Origin: Verrucomicrobiota bacterium
GTDB lineage: Bacteria; Verrucomicrobiota; Verrucomicrobiia; Chthoniobacterales; UBA6821
Direction of reading: 5' to 3'
Length of the DNA stretch: 64,000 bases
Assembly (NCBI GenBank): GCA_021413925.1
Contig: JAIOPL010000013.1
Span: 196,504-260,503, forward strand
Shown here: piece by piece, positions 8,119-16,610 of the stretch
Layout: each line of letters starts with the position of its first letter
Numbering within the stretch: position 1 is the stretch's first letter
The notes under the pieces: generated by a model
Told to the model about the DNA's origin: nothing
Database searches by the model: none
Seen by the model: only the letters and a program-made list of their open reading frames with translations
Program-made: the position numbers and the translations under genes

Positions 8119-8391
8119 CTAGCCTCCGGCGATAGCTGGAACGATAGAGACGACATCGGCCTCTTGGATCGGGGTCTCTTTTTCCTGAAGGAAGCGGACA
8201 TCCTCGTCGTTCACAAAGATGTTCACGAAGCGACGGATAACGCCGTTTTCATCGACGATGCGCTCGCTCAGACCGGGATAGGTGGCATTGAGCTCGTCCA
8301 GCACGACGCCGAGCGTGGCACCAGAGACCGTGACCTCCTCGAGATTATTGGTCAGCTTGCGGAGTGGGGTGGGGATGCGGACGATGGGCAT
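8119..8391 (-). CDS. MoaD/ThiS-family sulfur carrier protein
   Basis: A 90-residue beta-grasp protein ending in the diglycine (PAIAGG) that is adenylated and converted to a thiocarboxylate in this family. The pattern PTPLRKLTNN, LDELNATYPGLSERI and FVNIFVNDEDVRFL matches MoaD-like carriers and the CysO/HcyS type more than true MoaD. A separate MoaD is present as a fusion at 33014-33892, so this copy is probably not the molybdopterin one. Between a threonine synthase-like PLP enzyme and a NIL protein, a role as sulfide donor for cysteine or homocysteine synthesis is the best guess. Confidence 0.82.
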   Translation of the reverse strand: MPIVRIPTPLRKLTNNLEEVTVSGATLGVVLDELNATYPGLSERIVDENGVIRRFVNIFVNDEDVRFLQEKETPIQEADVVSIVPAIAGG

Positions 8392-8436
8392 GGGAATTAG
8401 GTAATAGGGTTTGGGTGATAGGTAATGGGTAATGAA
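8392..8436 (-). repeat. Heptad leader before the MoaD-like gene
   Basis: Read on the minus strand, the 45 bases between the second threonine synthase stop and the MoaD-like ATG are a run of seven-base near-repeats (CATTACC, CATTACC, TATCACC and so on). There is no Shine-Dalgarno sequence. Confidence 0.6.
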
Positions 8437-8438
8437 GA

Positions 8439-9695
8439 TTAGCTTTTTGCCGCGACCTCGTCGGCGACTAGGGCTTCGAACTCACGCAGGCTGGCCCCGA
8501 TGACGCGGGGATCTCCGACCTTGCCGACGATTGCTTCCTGGGTCTTGAGGCCGTGGCCGGTGATGCAGAGGACGGCGCTCTCATCACTGGGGATTTTGCC
8601 AGACTCAATGAGCTTACGAGCGCAGGCGACGGTCACGCCGCCGGCCGTCTCGGCAAAGATGCCGGTGGTCTCGGCAAGCAGCTTGATCCCCTCGACGATC
8701 TCTTCATCGCTGCAATCCTCACAGCTGCCTCCGGTCTCCCGCATGCTGCGGATCGCATAGTAGCCGTCAGCCGGGGTGCCGATCGCGAGGGACTTGGCAA
8801 TGGTGTCGGGATTTTGAACGGGCTTCACCATCTCCGAACCGGCCTTGAAGGCCGTGCTGATTGGCGAGCATCCGGAGGCCTGCGCCCCGTGGATCGTGAA
8901 ATCGCTCTTCGTAACGATGTCGAGATCGATGAATTCCTTGTAGGCCTTGTGGATCTTGGTGAGCAGCGATCCGGATGCCATGCAGACCACGGTGTGGCGG
9001 GGAAGCTTCCAGCCGAGCTGCTCGGCAATCTCGAAGCCCATGGTCTTGGACCCTTCCGCGTAGTAAGGCCGGAGGTTCACGTTCACGAAACCCCAGCCGT
9101 ACTTGCCGGCGATCTCGGAGCAAAGGCGGTTCACCTGGTCATAGGGGCCTTTGATCGCGATGACGTTGGTTCCGTAGACCAGCGAACCAAGCACCTTTCC
9201 CTGCTCGAGATTCGACGGGATCAGGACATAGCTCTTGAGTCCGGCATTTGCAGCGTTGGCGGCGACCGAGTTAGCCAAATTGCCCGTGGAGGCGCAGGCG
9301 ACCACCTCGAAGCCGAGCTCGCGGGCACGGCTGAGCGCCACGGAGACCACGCGGTCCTTGAAGGAAAGAGTCGGGTAATTGACGGAGTCGTTCTTGATCC
9401 AGATTTCGCGAATGCCGAGGGCCTTGGCCAGACGGTCGGCCTTCACGAGCGGGGTAAAGCCCACCTGGGTGCCAACGGTCGGCTCGCCATCGATCGGAAG
9501 CAGCTCCCGATAGCGCCACATCGTCTGAGGGCGAGACTCGATGAGTTCCCGGGTCAGCACTGCGCGGATCGCCTCGTAGTCATAGGCGGCCTCCAGCGGG
9601 CCAAAGTCGAATTCGCAGATATGGATCGCCTCTTTCTCGTAGAGACGTCCGCATTCGCGGCATTTCAGATTACTGAAAAAAGGTTTCTTGGACAT
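8439..9695 (-). CDS. Threonine synthase-like PLP enzyme with zinc-ribbon N-terminus
   Basis: A 418-residue fold-type II PLP enzyme. The N-terminus has C12-x2-C15 and H25-x-C27, the small metal-ribbon-like start of the longer threonine synthases (LKCRECG). The PLP lysine is K113 in TLSFKDR, followed by the ASTGNLANSVAANAA loop. It is co-directional with a MoaD-like carrier and a NIL protein. The canonical thrC lies in the hom-lysC operon, so two threonine synthases occur within 9 kb. By analogy with the CysM/CysO pair, this one may use a protein-bound thiocarboxylate and a phosphohomoserine or phosphoserine substrate (inference). Ordinary threonine synthase activity remains possible. Confidence 0.85.
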   Translation of the reverse strand: MSKKPFFSNLKCRECGRLYEKEAIHICEFDFGPLEAAYDYEAIRAVLTRELIESRPQTMWRYRELLPIDGEPTVGTQVGFTPLVKADRLAKALGIREIWIKNDSVNYPTLSFKDRVVSVALSRARELGFEVVACASTGNLANSVAANAANAGLKSYVLIPSNLEQGKVLGSLVYGTNVIAIKGPYDQVNRLCSEIAGKYGWGFVNVNLRPYYAEGSKTMGFEIAEQLGWKLPRHTVVCMASGSLLTKIHKAYKEFIDLDIVTKSDFTIHGAQASGCSPISTAFKAGSEMVKPVQNPDTIAKSLAIGTPADGYYAIRSMRETGGSCEDCSDEEIVEGIKLLAETTGIFAETAGGVTVACARKLIESGKIPSDESAVLCITGHGLKTQEAIVGKVGDPRVIGASLREFEALVADEVAAKS

Positions 9696-9952
9696 AGGTC
9701 TTGATCGGTTGTTTTCCCATCAAGAGTGCCGAGGAGACCTGGTGCCTCAATCCCTGCGGATCATCGGCTCTGCCAAGTATCTCATCTTTTCCCCGATTGC
9801 TCGGAGCTGGATTTGGCACCTGGGCCTACGAAAAAATTCCGCAGCGGTTGCCGTGACATCAGCGGGCCAGTCCCTCCGTCACTCTTGATAAGATTGAGCA
9901 AGCATCATTGATCTTCAGATTCGTATCGTCAAGAGAAGTTTCAGTAAATGCG
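9696..9952. other. Intergenic region upstream of the second threonine synthase
   Basis: About 260 bases without a supported gene, between the divergent threonine synthase-like gene and the promoter of tRNA-Arg. Nothing further was recognised. Confidence 0.5.
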
Positions 9953-9982
9953 TTGACCAGTGAGTCGTTCACTGCTTATGTT
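9953..9982 (+). promoter_or_regulatory. Candidate sigma-70 promoter of tRNA-Arg
   Basis: TTGACC (9953-9958), an 18-base spacer, then TATGTT (9977-9982), placing a start about 7 bases later and just before the tRNA at 9996. A 6-bp inverted repeat (CAGTGA/TCACTG, 9958-9974) lies in the spacer. Found by eye. Confidence 0.5.
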
Positions 9983-9995
9983 TTCTCCCCCTAAC

Positions 9996-10069
9996 GCAGC
10001 CATAGCTCAATTGGATAGAGCATCTGACTACGGATCAGAAGGTTTGAGGTTCGACTCCTCATGGCTGCA
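9996..10069 (+). tRNA. tRNA-Arg (anticodon ACG)
   Basis: A full cloverleaf: acceptor GCAGCCA / TGGCTGC, D-arm GCTC/GAGC, anticodon stem TCTGA/TCAGA with loop CTACGGA (anticodon ACG, wobble A expected to become inosine), T-arm TGAGG TTCGACT CCTCA, and discriminator A. The terminal CCA is not encoded. It stands alone and converges with blh. Confidence 0.97.
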
Positions 10070-10080
10070 CTCTCTTTTTA

Positions 10081-10992
10081 TCAGGGTCTCTGAAATGCAC
10101 CCTTGATCCACCCAGAAAATCGGACGCGTTCCACTAGCGCCATGTGAGGGACGGTCAGCGCGGCCAGCCCTACAAAAACAATCTGAATCAGGCGTTCATC
10201 GAGGGACTTTCCCTTGAGGAACCACCAGACAAGCGCCGAAACCGCGACGACGCCGATCATCGGCAGGAGAGCAGAAAGAGCCAGGAGGCGTCTCGAAAGA
10301 GATCCCGAGTAGTCGATTGTCCTGAGGATATGGCGCGCGCTATGCATGCCGCAAAAGAAGAGGGTGAATGCGATGAGCGGAGGCGCAGCAACACTCAGCA
10401 AAACGACGGAAGCTATCTCCATGGCTCCCAGCCAATCTCTCCACGCGAGAAGGATCACTCCGAGTGCAACGCACGGTAGCCAGATCCAGGCAATCAGCTT
10501 GATCCATGGCATGAGCAGAAGGGCCGGCTCATCACCCACAAGAAGCCCAAAAAGACGCGACATCTCCTCCGAATGAAGTAGGGCGGGCAATAGGAGCACG
10601 CTTCCCCCGTAGAGGATTCGAGTCGCGTGAGGGGTTCCTTCCTCAGGATCCCCCGAGAAATGGGCCGCTGAGATTAAAAGAAACAAAATCAAAAAACCCA
10701 TCGGCGCCCACCACCAAACCGCCACAACAACTACCGCTAGAAGAAGATAGATCATGGTGAAAAGCATCCAGTCCGTTGGCTTCCGAAGATCGTAAAGTCT
10801 GTAAGCAAAGATCGTGTCGAAAGCTCCGTGCGGGACCCCCAGGAGAAGGATCAAGGTCGCAAGGATGATGAGTCCTGATTGCCCGTTGAAATTCCCCTTC
10901 TGGAACCCAACCAGCGCGAAAAAAGCCGCCGCTCCAAGCGCGCAGAGGCTGAATGCAAATCCCTGGATACGGAGCGGGCTCATTGGTTTCAT
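10081..10992 (-). CDS. blh: Beta-carotene 15,15'-dioxygenase, Brp/Blh family
   Basis: Cleaves beta-carotene to two retinals, the chromophore of the rhodopsin encoded upstream. The 303-residue integral membrane protein has many hydrophobic helices and the family histidines for iron: GVPHGAFD, AAHFSGDPE, GMHSARH and AVPHMALVE. The start used here (MKPMSPLRIQGF) makes an ATGA overlap with the crtY stop, so the longer upstream reading frame is discarded. It is the last gene of the rhodopsin-carotenoid run, closing the route GGPP, phytoene, lycopene, beta-carotene, retinal. Confidence 0.93.
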   Translation of the reverse strand: MKPMSPLRIQGFAFSLCALGAAAFFALVGFQKGNFNGQSGLIILATLILLLGVPHGAFDTIFAYRLYDLRKPTDWMLFTMIYLLLAVVVVAVWWWAPMGFLILFLLISAAHFSGDPEEGTPHATRILYGGSVLLLPALLHSEEMSRLFGLLVGDEPALLLMPWIKLIAWIWLPCVALGVILLAWRDWLGAMEIASVVLLSVAAPPLIAFTLFFCGMHSARHILRTIDYSGSLSRRLLALSALLPMIGVVAVSALVWWFLKGKSLDERLIQIVFVGLAALTVPHMALVERVRFSGWIKGAFQRP

Positions 10993-12185
10993 CGCCCCCT
11001 TTTTCCTCTTATTTCTTTTTTCCATTTGTGGCCGGAGGGTAACCCAACGGTCTTGGCCAATTCGCTCAGAAAAGGCACCGGAGGGAGCGATGCCATGATC
11101 GTGAGGCAATCGGCGAGACTCGCGCGATCACTCATGAAGCGGGCCACGCGAACCGGGTCCACCTTGGAAAAGAGTGAAAAGAAAAGATCGGGAGCCAGTT
11201 CGGGACGGGAGTAAAGCACATGCAGAAAAAGAGCATCCATGGTGCGGATAATGTGAGGATCTTGCCGATGGGATATTGGGGGACGGCCCTTGGCCAACTC
11301 TATGGCGCACTCTTGCGACCACTTCCAGATACGCTGAAAGGCGTATCCACTGCTGGGTCTGGCCCCTCCGGCCATCAGTCCCGCACGGACGTAGCTGGGA
11401 TCTTTCTGTCGATTTTTCGGAGGTGACCCCATGGGGAGGATTCCATGCTCCCTCCTCCCGCTTGAGTAAGGGCACCCTTGAAGTCGTTGTTTGACGAGTG
11501 CGCCGAACGACTCCTCCAAATCTTCTGCTCTCAAAGGCTCCGGTCCGAAAACCGTAGCCTCCACAAGGGCTTCCCTCTTGGAGAAAGGAAGAACGTAGAG
11601 GAAGAGGATTCTTTCGGATGAACTTCCAGAAAAATCCATCAACTCCGCGCAACCCGGATCAAAGATCTCCTCCTCAGTTGTGATCTCCTCCCCAAGGAAC
11701 GACTGCCAAAGAAGGGGTTCAAAGTCACCAGAATGCGGAACCTTGGGACGAGTGTCCACGATCCTTGGGGCTGTGTAGACGCCCATGGGAGTCTCTACAT
11801 GCCAGAGCCCACCTCTCTTTAAAATCTCACCCGAGACGACGCTCTCCATCTTCAAGTTGATCCGAGAAGACTGGGCAATCACTCCTTGTGCAGCCTGGTA
11901 GAAGTCTTTGGAGGCGACCATGAGGTAGGGATTTTCTTTGCAGCTACGGGTGATGCGATCCCTGGCCGTGGCAATTGAAAAAGATTCCCACCGGTGGGTT
12001 GCGAGCTTTTCCGAATCGGACCCAAAACCGCCCCAAAAACACCAGGTGCGGTCATTGGTATATTCCTGCCTGCCCTCGAGAATAAGGGTCCGGGGGCAGG
12101 CCGCTCCATAGTTGGCAAGATTCATACCGAGGCTCAACCCGGCACAACCACCCCCCAGGATGATGAGATCGGATTGATTGTTCAT
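10989..12185 (-). CDS. crtY: Lycopene beta-cyclase (CrtY type)
   Basis: A 398-residue FAD-dependent cyclase that turns lycopene into beta-carotene. The N-terminal dinucleotide fold is DLIILGGGCAGLSLGMNLA. Later conserved parts include VDTRPKVP, FLYVLPFSKREALVEAT, the GILPMG segment and AGGARPSSGYAFQRI, all typical of bacterial CrtY/CrtL. It overlaps crtB upstream by four bases (ATGA) and blh downstream by four bases, indicating translational coupling. Confidence 0.94.
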   Translation of the reverse strand: MNNQSDLIILGGGCAGLSLGMNLANYGAACPRTLILEGRQEYTNDRTWCFWGGFGSDSEKLATHRWESFSIATARDRITRSCKENPYLMVASKDFYQAAQGVIAQSSRINLKMESVVSGEILKRGGLWHVETPMGVYTAPRIVDTRPKVPHSGDFEPLLWQSFLGEEITTEEEIFDPGCAELMDFSGSSSERILFLYVLPFSKREALVEATVFGPEPLRAEDLEESFGALVKQRLQGCPYSSGRREHGILPMGSPPKNRQKDPSYVRAGLMAGGARPSSGYAFQRIWKWSQECAIELAKGRPPISHRQDPHIIRTMDALFLHVLYSRPELAPDLFFSLFSKVDPVRVARFMSDRASLADCLTIMASLPPVPFLSELAKTVGLPSGHKWKKEIRGKRGR

Positions 12186-13102
12186 GGAGCGATCTCAAGG
12201 CCTGCAAGTGCGATGTGGAGTTCCGAGCGGTGAGCGCAGGTAGCGGACCAAAACGATCTCTTACTCGATCTCCCCTGCGTGACGCTCGTGAGAGCCTTCA
12301 CAGTAATCAGTGCCTTTTGAGCGGAGGAGACCATCGCACGTCGAGACCAGCAATCTCCCTTGCGTGAAATAAGATCGAGCCCAATGCCATGGTAGACCCT
12401 GGAGGCGATCAAGATAGCCCCGCGTGCACGCAAGGGCAGGTAGGAGAGTCCCTCCTCGCCGCTTCGGTAGTAGTCTTCGGAAAGTTGCAAGAGTTCGAGT
12501 GCGCCCGAGGCAATCTTAGCGCACACGGCAGTGTTGGGGTTGATCAACTCTAGAGGAGAGAGATCTCCAACAAGGGTCGAGGGAAGGTATCGACGGCCCA
12601 TTGCAGCATCCTCAAGGACATCGCGACAGATATTGGTCAATTGCATGGCAATCCCAAGGTCGACGGCATGCGGATAGGCTGCTGGGGAGCTGACATCGAG
12701 AACACGGCACATCATGAGGCCCACGGTGCCGGCCACGCGGTAGCAGTAGCGGATGAGCTCATCCACGTCAGCGATCCGAACCTCCTCCAGATCCGAGGCG
12801 ATTCCATTGATGAGTTCAAGAATCGGCTCTTTCGAAATACCACACTCTCGGGCCAGTGAGAGGCCGTCGCTGAGCGAGGCATCAGCGGATTCACCCCTCA
12901 GGACATCTTCCCGGACCGCTTTGAGTTTTGAGCGCGCCTCGTCGGGGGAGGGGGACTCATCGGCAAGATCGTCCAAATAACGACAAAATGCATAAAGCCT
13001 TGTTGCTCTCTCCGCATGCCTGCTCCCTAAAAAGTGTCGCGCCCAATAAAAACTGCGCCCCTTGCTGGAGAGCACCTCGTTGGCAGAGGGTGCCACGCTC
13101 AT
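12182..13102 (-). CDS. crtB: Phytoene synthase
   Basis: Condenses two GGPP into phytoene. With the start at MSVAPSANEVLSSKGRSFYWA it has 306 residues, normal for bacterial CrtB; the open frame continues about 68 codons upstream but that part lies inside crtI and is not family-like. The two Asp-rich sites are visible: YLDDLADE near residue 45 and NICRDVLEDAAMGRRYLP near residue 155. It begins 7 bases after the crtI stop. The product feeds CrtI. Confidence 0.95.
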   Translation of the reverse strand: MSVAPSANEVLSSKGRSFYWARHFLGSRHAERATRLYAFCRYLDDLADESPSPDEARSKLKAVREDVLRGESADASLSDGLSLARECGISKEPILELINGIASDLEEVRIADVDELIRYCYRVAGTVGLMMCRVLDVSSPAAYPHAVDLGIAMQLTNICRDVLEDAAMGRRYLPSTLVGDLSPLELINPNTAVCAKIASGALELLQLSEDYYRSGEEGLSYLPLRARGAILIASRVYHGIGLDLISRKGDCWSRRAMVSSAQKALITVKALTSVTQGRSSKRSFWSATCAHRSELHIALAGLEIAP

Positions 13103-13109
13103 GCCGGAC

Positions 13110-14594
13110 TCATGCCGGATTAAAGGCTTCGGCGCGCGGCAGGAGGGCATCCACCACTTTTGCCGAACAGAGAACTCCGGGCAATCCAGCACCTGGGTGG
13201 GTGCCTGCGCCTGTGAGGAAGAGATTCTTGATCCCCTCACCTTTATTATGAAAGCGAAACCAAGCAGACTGACGGAAAATGGGGGCGATGGAAAAACCTG
13301 CCCCATGGATACTCAGATATTCATTGCTAAAATCCTCCGGAGTCTTGAAAAAATCTGCCCTGATCGTGGAGGAAAGTTCCGGAAGAATCGTCTCCTCCAA
13401 GGCCTTGACGATCCGATCCCGAAGTCTTGTTCCCTGAATGCTCCAATCAATACCGGACTGCAGATTGGGCACCGGGCAAAGGACATAAAAGCTGTCACAC
13501 CCCGGAGGGGCAAAGCTTGGATCCGTGGCTGTTGGACGATGCAGGTAGAGCGAAAAGTCATCCGCCAGGATTTTTCGGTCGAAGATATCCTTGAGTAACT
13601 CCTGATACCTCGGGCCAAGCCAGATGGTGTGGTGGGCGACCTCCGGGTAGATGCGCGTCGTTCCGAAATAGAGCACAAAGAGCCCCATGGAGTATTTTGC
13701 ACCGGCAAGCTTGAGTCGTGTGGAGAGCGCCTGCTTCTTGGAGCTGATCATGTTGCCGTACAGGTGAGCGGGATCTGTGTTGGTGACAACGAGGTCAGCC
13801 TTGACCATCTCTCCACCCTCCAAGAGCGCCCCTGTCGCCTTCCCATCCTCCACAACTATCCGCTCGATCGTTGTACCCAACCGGGTCGAGATCTGATGTC
13901 TCTCCATGAGGCTTCCGAGTGCAGAGGTAATCGCCGCAGTGCCACCCATCGCAAAATGGACGCCGTGTTTCCTCTCTAAATAATGGATTAGGGAATAAAT
14001 GCTCGTGGTATCGAAGGGATTTCCACCAACAAGGAGCGGCTGGATCGAGAAGGCCTGCCGCAGCTTGGGACTGAAAAGGTAACGGCAGACCATTTGCCAG
14101 ACGGTTTCATAGTTGCGCAGGCGAAGAAGTTTAGGAACCTGCCGTACCATGGTTAAGACACGGTGAAAAGATTCCGAGGAAAGCTCCTCAAAACCGACTT
14201 TGTAAATTCGCTTGGAATGCTCCACGAGGCGCAAATATCCCTCACGGTCCTTGGGTTCGATGCGCCCTATTTCTTCCAGGGTCTCCTCGAGCGTCCCGCC
14301 GTAATCGAAGGTGGTGCCGTCGGAGTATCTGAACCGGTACCACGGTTTCAGTGGTACGAGTTTCACATGGTCATGGAAGTTTTCCCCAAAGAGTGCAAAA
14401 AGCTCCTCAAAAAGAAACGGTGCAGTGATGACCGTGGGACCAGCATCGTGACGAAAACCCTCCCTCTCATAAATCTGTGCACGACCTCCGAGTCCCGGGG
14501 ATCGATCAATCAGGGTGACCTGATATCCTTTTGCCCTGAGCCTGAGTGCAGCCGCCATGCCCCCATAACCGGCTCCGATAACGAGCGCATGCAT
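13110..14594 (-). CDS. crtI: Phytoene desaturase
   Basis: A 494-residue FAD-dependent desaturase making lycopene from phytoene. It begins with the FAD fold MHALVIGAGYGGMAAALRL and ends with the CrtI signature GAGTHPGAGLPGVLCSA. The ATG at 14594 was chosen over a frame that extends 62 codons upstream through crtE with no family similarity. It lies 13 bases after crtE. Four desaturation steps are assumed because a beta-cyclase follows. Confidence 0.95.
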   Translation of the reverse strand: MHALVIGAGYGGMAAALRLRAKGYQVTLIDRSPGLGGRAQIYEREGFRHDAGPTVITAPFLFEELFALFGENFHDHVKLVPLKPWYRFRYSDGTTFDYGGTLEETLEEIGRIEPKDREGYLRLVEHSKRIYKVGFEELSSESFHRVLTMVRQVPKLLRLRNYETVWQMVCRYLFSPKLRQAFSIQPLLVGGNPFDTTSIYSLIHYLERKHGVHFAMGGTAAITSALGSLMERHQISTRLGTTIERIVVEDGKATGALLEGGEMVKADLVVTNTDPAHLYGNMISSKKQALSTRLKLAGAKYSMGLFVLYFGTTRIYPEVAHHTIWLGPRYQELLKDIFDRKILADDFSLYLHRPTATDPSFAPPGCDSFYVLCPVPNLQSGIDWSIQGTRLRDRIVKALEETILPELSSTIRADFFKTPEDFSNEYLSIHGAGFSIAPIFRQSAWFRFHNKGEGIKNLFLTGAGTHPGAGLPGVLCSAKVVDALLPRAEAFNPA

Positions 14595-14607
14595 AGGCGG
14601 ATGATAA

Positions 14608-15525
14608 TCAGCGCATCGCTTCGAGGCGATGAGAGAGTTCCTGGGCAAGCTCCCGGAGCAGCGCTCCAGAGCCGTTGGGAAGTGATCCAGCGAGTGAGGT
14701 CGCCTTGGCCAGATGCGCGAGCGCGTGACTGCGCGCCTTCTCCGATGCCTCGTTGATCTGGCAGCGGCTTGCAGCGGCAATCACCAGCAGTGCATTGACG
14801 GAAAGGGTCCCGCGATCCTGCTCCACATCCTCCATATCATCAGCGATCTGATATCCGATGGCAAAGTGCTCAGCGGCGCGCCGCGCGTCCTCCGACCACA
14901 TCCCTTTGGAGGAACCCTTGAGGGCAAGCTCCAGCGGAAGGCTCAAAAGTGCGCCTGACTTGGCGGAGGCGATGGAGTCGTATGCAGCCATGTCGCTCTC
15001 TTCATCTCCGATCGGGACAAGCCGCGCGCACTGACCCCCTATCACGACTGCAATGCGGGAGTGAACTAAGGATAGCAACTCGGGAAGGAGAAGGACATTG
15101 CTGAATCGCGCAAGGGCTGCATAGGCGGCTGAGAGAAGCAAATCCCCGGAACACAGGGCGACATGGAAGCCATAGGCTGCGTGGACGGTTTCGACTCCGC
15201 GACGGAATTGCTGGCGATCTTCCAGATCATCATGCACAAGGGAAGCATTGTGGATGAGCTCGACACAGGAGGCAATGGCCACCGAATCCTCCGGCGGAAG
15301 CCCAAGGGCGCTCCCCGCAGAGAGTGCAAGCCTGGCACGAATACGCTGACCTCCAGAGGAGAGGTGATAGGACGCAGCACGGGTTGAGTCCGAACGCCCC
15401 TCAATCAATCCTGCCGATCCCGCCAGCGATGCATGGACTACTTCCGTCATCCTCTCCTCCACCACGCCGAGGAGGGACTCGCCATGGAGTCCGGATCCGA
15501 CCCTTATCTTGGGAATCGTGGACAT
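14608..15525 (-). CDS. crtE: Geranylgeranyl diphosphate synthase
   Basis: A 305-residue trans-prenyltransferase. The first Asp-rich motif is DDLED in LVHDDLEDRQQFRRG; the second is DDMED in GYQIADDMEDVEQDRG. GGQRIRARLAL near the start is the usual GGKRxRP region, here with A instead of P. It is the first gene of the carotenoid part of the run, 100 bases after the rhodopsin gene with a strong hairpin between. Octaprenyl synthase activity is less likely given the crt neighbours. Confidence 0.92.
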   Translation of the reverse strand: MSTIPKIRVGSGLHGESLLGVVEERMTEVVHASLAGSAGLIEGRSDSTRAASYHLSSGGQRIRARLALSAGSALGLPPEDSVAIASCVELIHNASLVHDDLEDRQQFRRGVETVHAAYGFHVALCSGDLLLSAAYAALARFSNVLLLPELLSLVHSRIAVVIGGQCARLVPIGDEESDMAAYDSIASAKSGALLSLPLELALKGSSKGMWSEDARRAAEHFAIGYQIADDMEDVEQDRGTLSVNALLVIAAASRCQINEASEKARSHALAHLAKATSLAGSLPNGSGALLRELAQELSHRLEAMR

Positions 15526-15580
15526 AGAGGTAGGCCTAGGGGATAGTGCCCGAAAACTGACCTTACTGTATAAAGGAAAT

Positions 15581-15607
15581 CCGCGCGCCGAATAAACCGG
15601 CGCACGG
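15581..15607 (-). terminator. Hairpin between rhodopsin gene and crtE (attenuator or terminator)
   Basis: A ten-pair GC-rich stem with one mismatch (CCGCGCGCCG against CGGCGCACGG) and a seven-base AT-rich loop, followed on the minus strand by ATTTCCTTTATA. The T-tract is imperfect, so it could be a partial terminator that lets the rhodopsin be made in excess over the carotenoid enzymes, or an mRNA-stabilising hairpin. Confidence 0.55.
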
Positions 15608-15625
15608 AGAAACCTCTAAACGTTA

Positions 15626-16414
15626 CTAGGCGTGGGCTTCTGTCTCGGTGACAGCAGCAGCCCAGATGATGACACCGAAGGCGATTTTATTGAGCACGTC
15701 GGCCAAGTTATAAACAATGTTCAGGCCTTTCATGCTATCCTCGTGGTTCATTCCGGTGAGGTAGCCGACGAAGTAACCGATGGGATAGATCGCCCATCCG
15801 AAGGTGACGATCAGACGCATGAGGTTGAACGCCGTCTTGACTGCAGGAGGTGACTGGTGAGCGTTGATACGACTCGCCTCGCCGAAGAAAATCTCAAAAA
15901 GGATGAAGGCCCAACCGAGCATTCCAACAATGAATGCAGGAAGTGCGGGGACATAACCGGCCTCGCCCACATATCCGCCGACGAGCATGACAAGGGTTCC
16001 AATCAGCAAGCGCCAGAAAACGCCTGCGGGAACCTTCGTGATTGCCGAGAGGATCAGGAAGAACTCCACCATGAGGAGCGGCACGGTGATGAGCCAGTCA
16101 ATGTAGCGGTAGACGGTCGGGGTGTCGTGGGTGGTTACCCAAACCTCACGCATGTAGAAGTAGTGAACGGCGGCGACCAAGGTCACGAGGCCGGAGACGG
16201 TGAGGGAAGTCTTCCACTTTCCAGAAACCCGCTGGGTTTCGAGGAAGAAAAACGCGGTGGAGGCGACAAGCGCCATGGAGATCAGCCAGAAAGAAATCCC
16301 GACAAAATCATTTGGCTCAAGGACAACTCCTGCGGAAGCTTGGGCTCTTGCAGGTATGAGGAGGGCCGCAAATGCGACTAGCGATAGTTTGGGGAGTAGG
16401 GATCGTATCTTCAT
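15626..16414 (-). CDS. Proteorhodopsin (green-tuned proton pump)
   Basis: A 262-residue seven-helix retinal protein with an N-terminal signal-like segment (MKIRSLLPKLSLVAFAALLI..ARAQA). Aligning by eye to green proteorhodopsin: the acceptor-donor set is D106, T110, E117 in RYIDWLITVPLLMVE (DTE motif, outward proton pump). The counter-ion partner is H84, the retinal lysine is K243 in NLADVLNK, and the tuning residue is L114 (green absorbing). The position that is Gly in xanthorhodopsin, opening a window for a carotenoid antenna, is F161 here (PAFIVG). An upstream ATG at 16450 is disfavoured because a likely promoter places the transcript start there. Confidence 0.95.
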   Translation of the reverse strand: MKIRSLLPKLSLVAFAALLIPARAQASAGVVLEPNDFVGISFWLISMALVASTAFFFLETQRVSGKWKTSLTVSGLVTLVAAVHYFYMREVWVTTHDTPTVYRYIDWLITVPLLMVEFFLILSAITKVPAGVFWRLLIGTLVMLVGGYVGEAGYVPALPAFIVGMLGWAFILFEIFFGEASRINAHQSPPAVKTAFNLMRLIVTFGWAIYPIGYFVGYLTGMNHEDSMKGLNIVYNLADVLNKIAFGVIIWAAAVTETEAHA

Positions 16415-16455
16415 TTTTCTAGGGGGTTGAGGTTGTTCATTAACCGACATATGAG

Positions 16456-16484
16456 ATTACAGAACTAAAAACCCAAGAACGCAA
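16456..16484 (-). promoter_or_regulatory. Candidate promoter of the rhodopsin-retinal operon
   Basis: On the minus strand: TTGCGT (-35), a 17-base spacer, TGTAAT (-10), preceded by an eight-T run like an UP element. The expected start is near 16449, leaving a leader of about 35 bases before the ATG at 16414. Confidence 0.5.
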
Positions 16485-16610
16485 AAAAAATCGTACCCGC
16501 AGGTTCTTCTGCTCTGTCCAGGAAGGGTTGGGTTAACACCACTACGATTTACTTCATTTCCTCCTTCATAATCCTTTGACGGGATTCGTTTCTTGGCTTG
16601 AAGTAGAATT

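Noticed and set aside
8553..9704. Plus-strand open frame (383 codons) opposite the second threonine synthase
   Set aside because: Antisense shadow; no recognisable domain.
10993..11109. N-terminal extension of blh
   Set aside because: The ATG at 10992 overlaps the crtY stop as ATGA and starts directly before the first membrane segment.
13103..13306. N-terminal extension of crtB
   Set aside because: It lies inside crtI, encodes no part of the phytoene synthase fold, and a good ATG exists 7 bases after the crtI stop.
14595..14780. N-terminal extension of crtI
   Set aside because: It overlaps the crtE coding region and is Arg-rich without similarity; the FAD fold begins at the chosen ATG.
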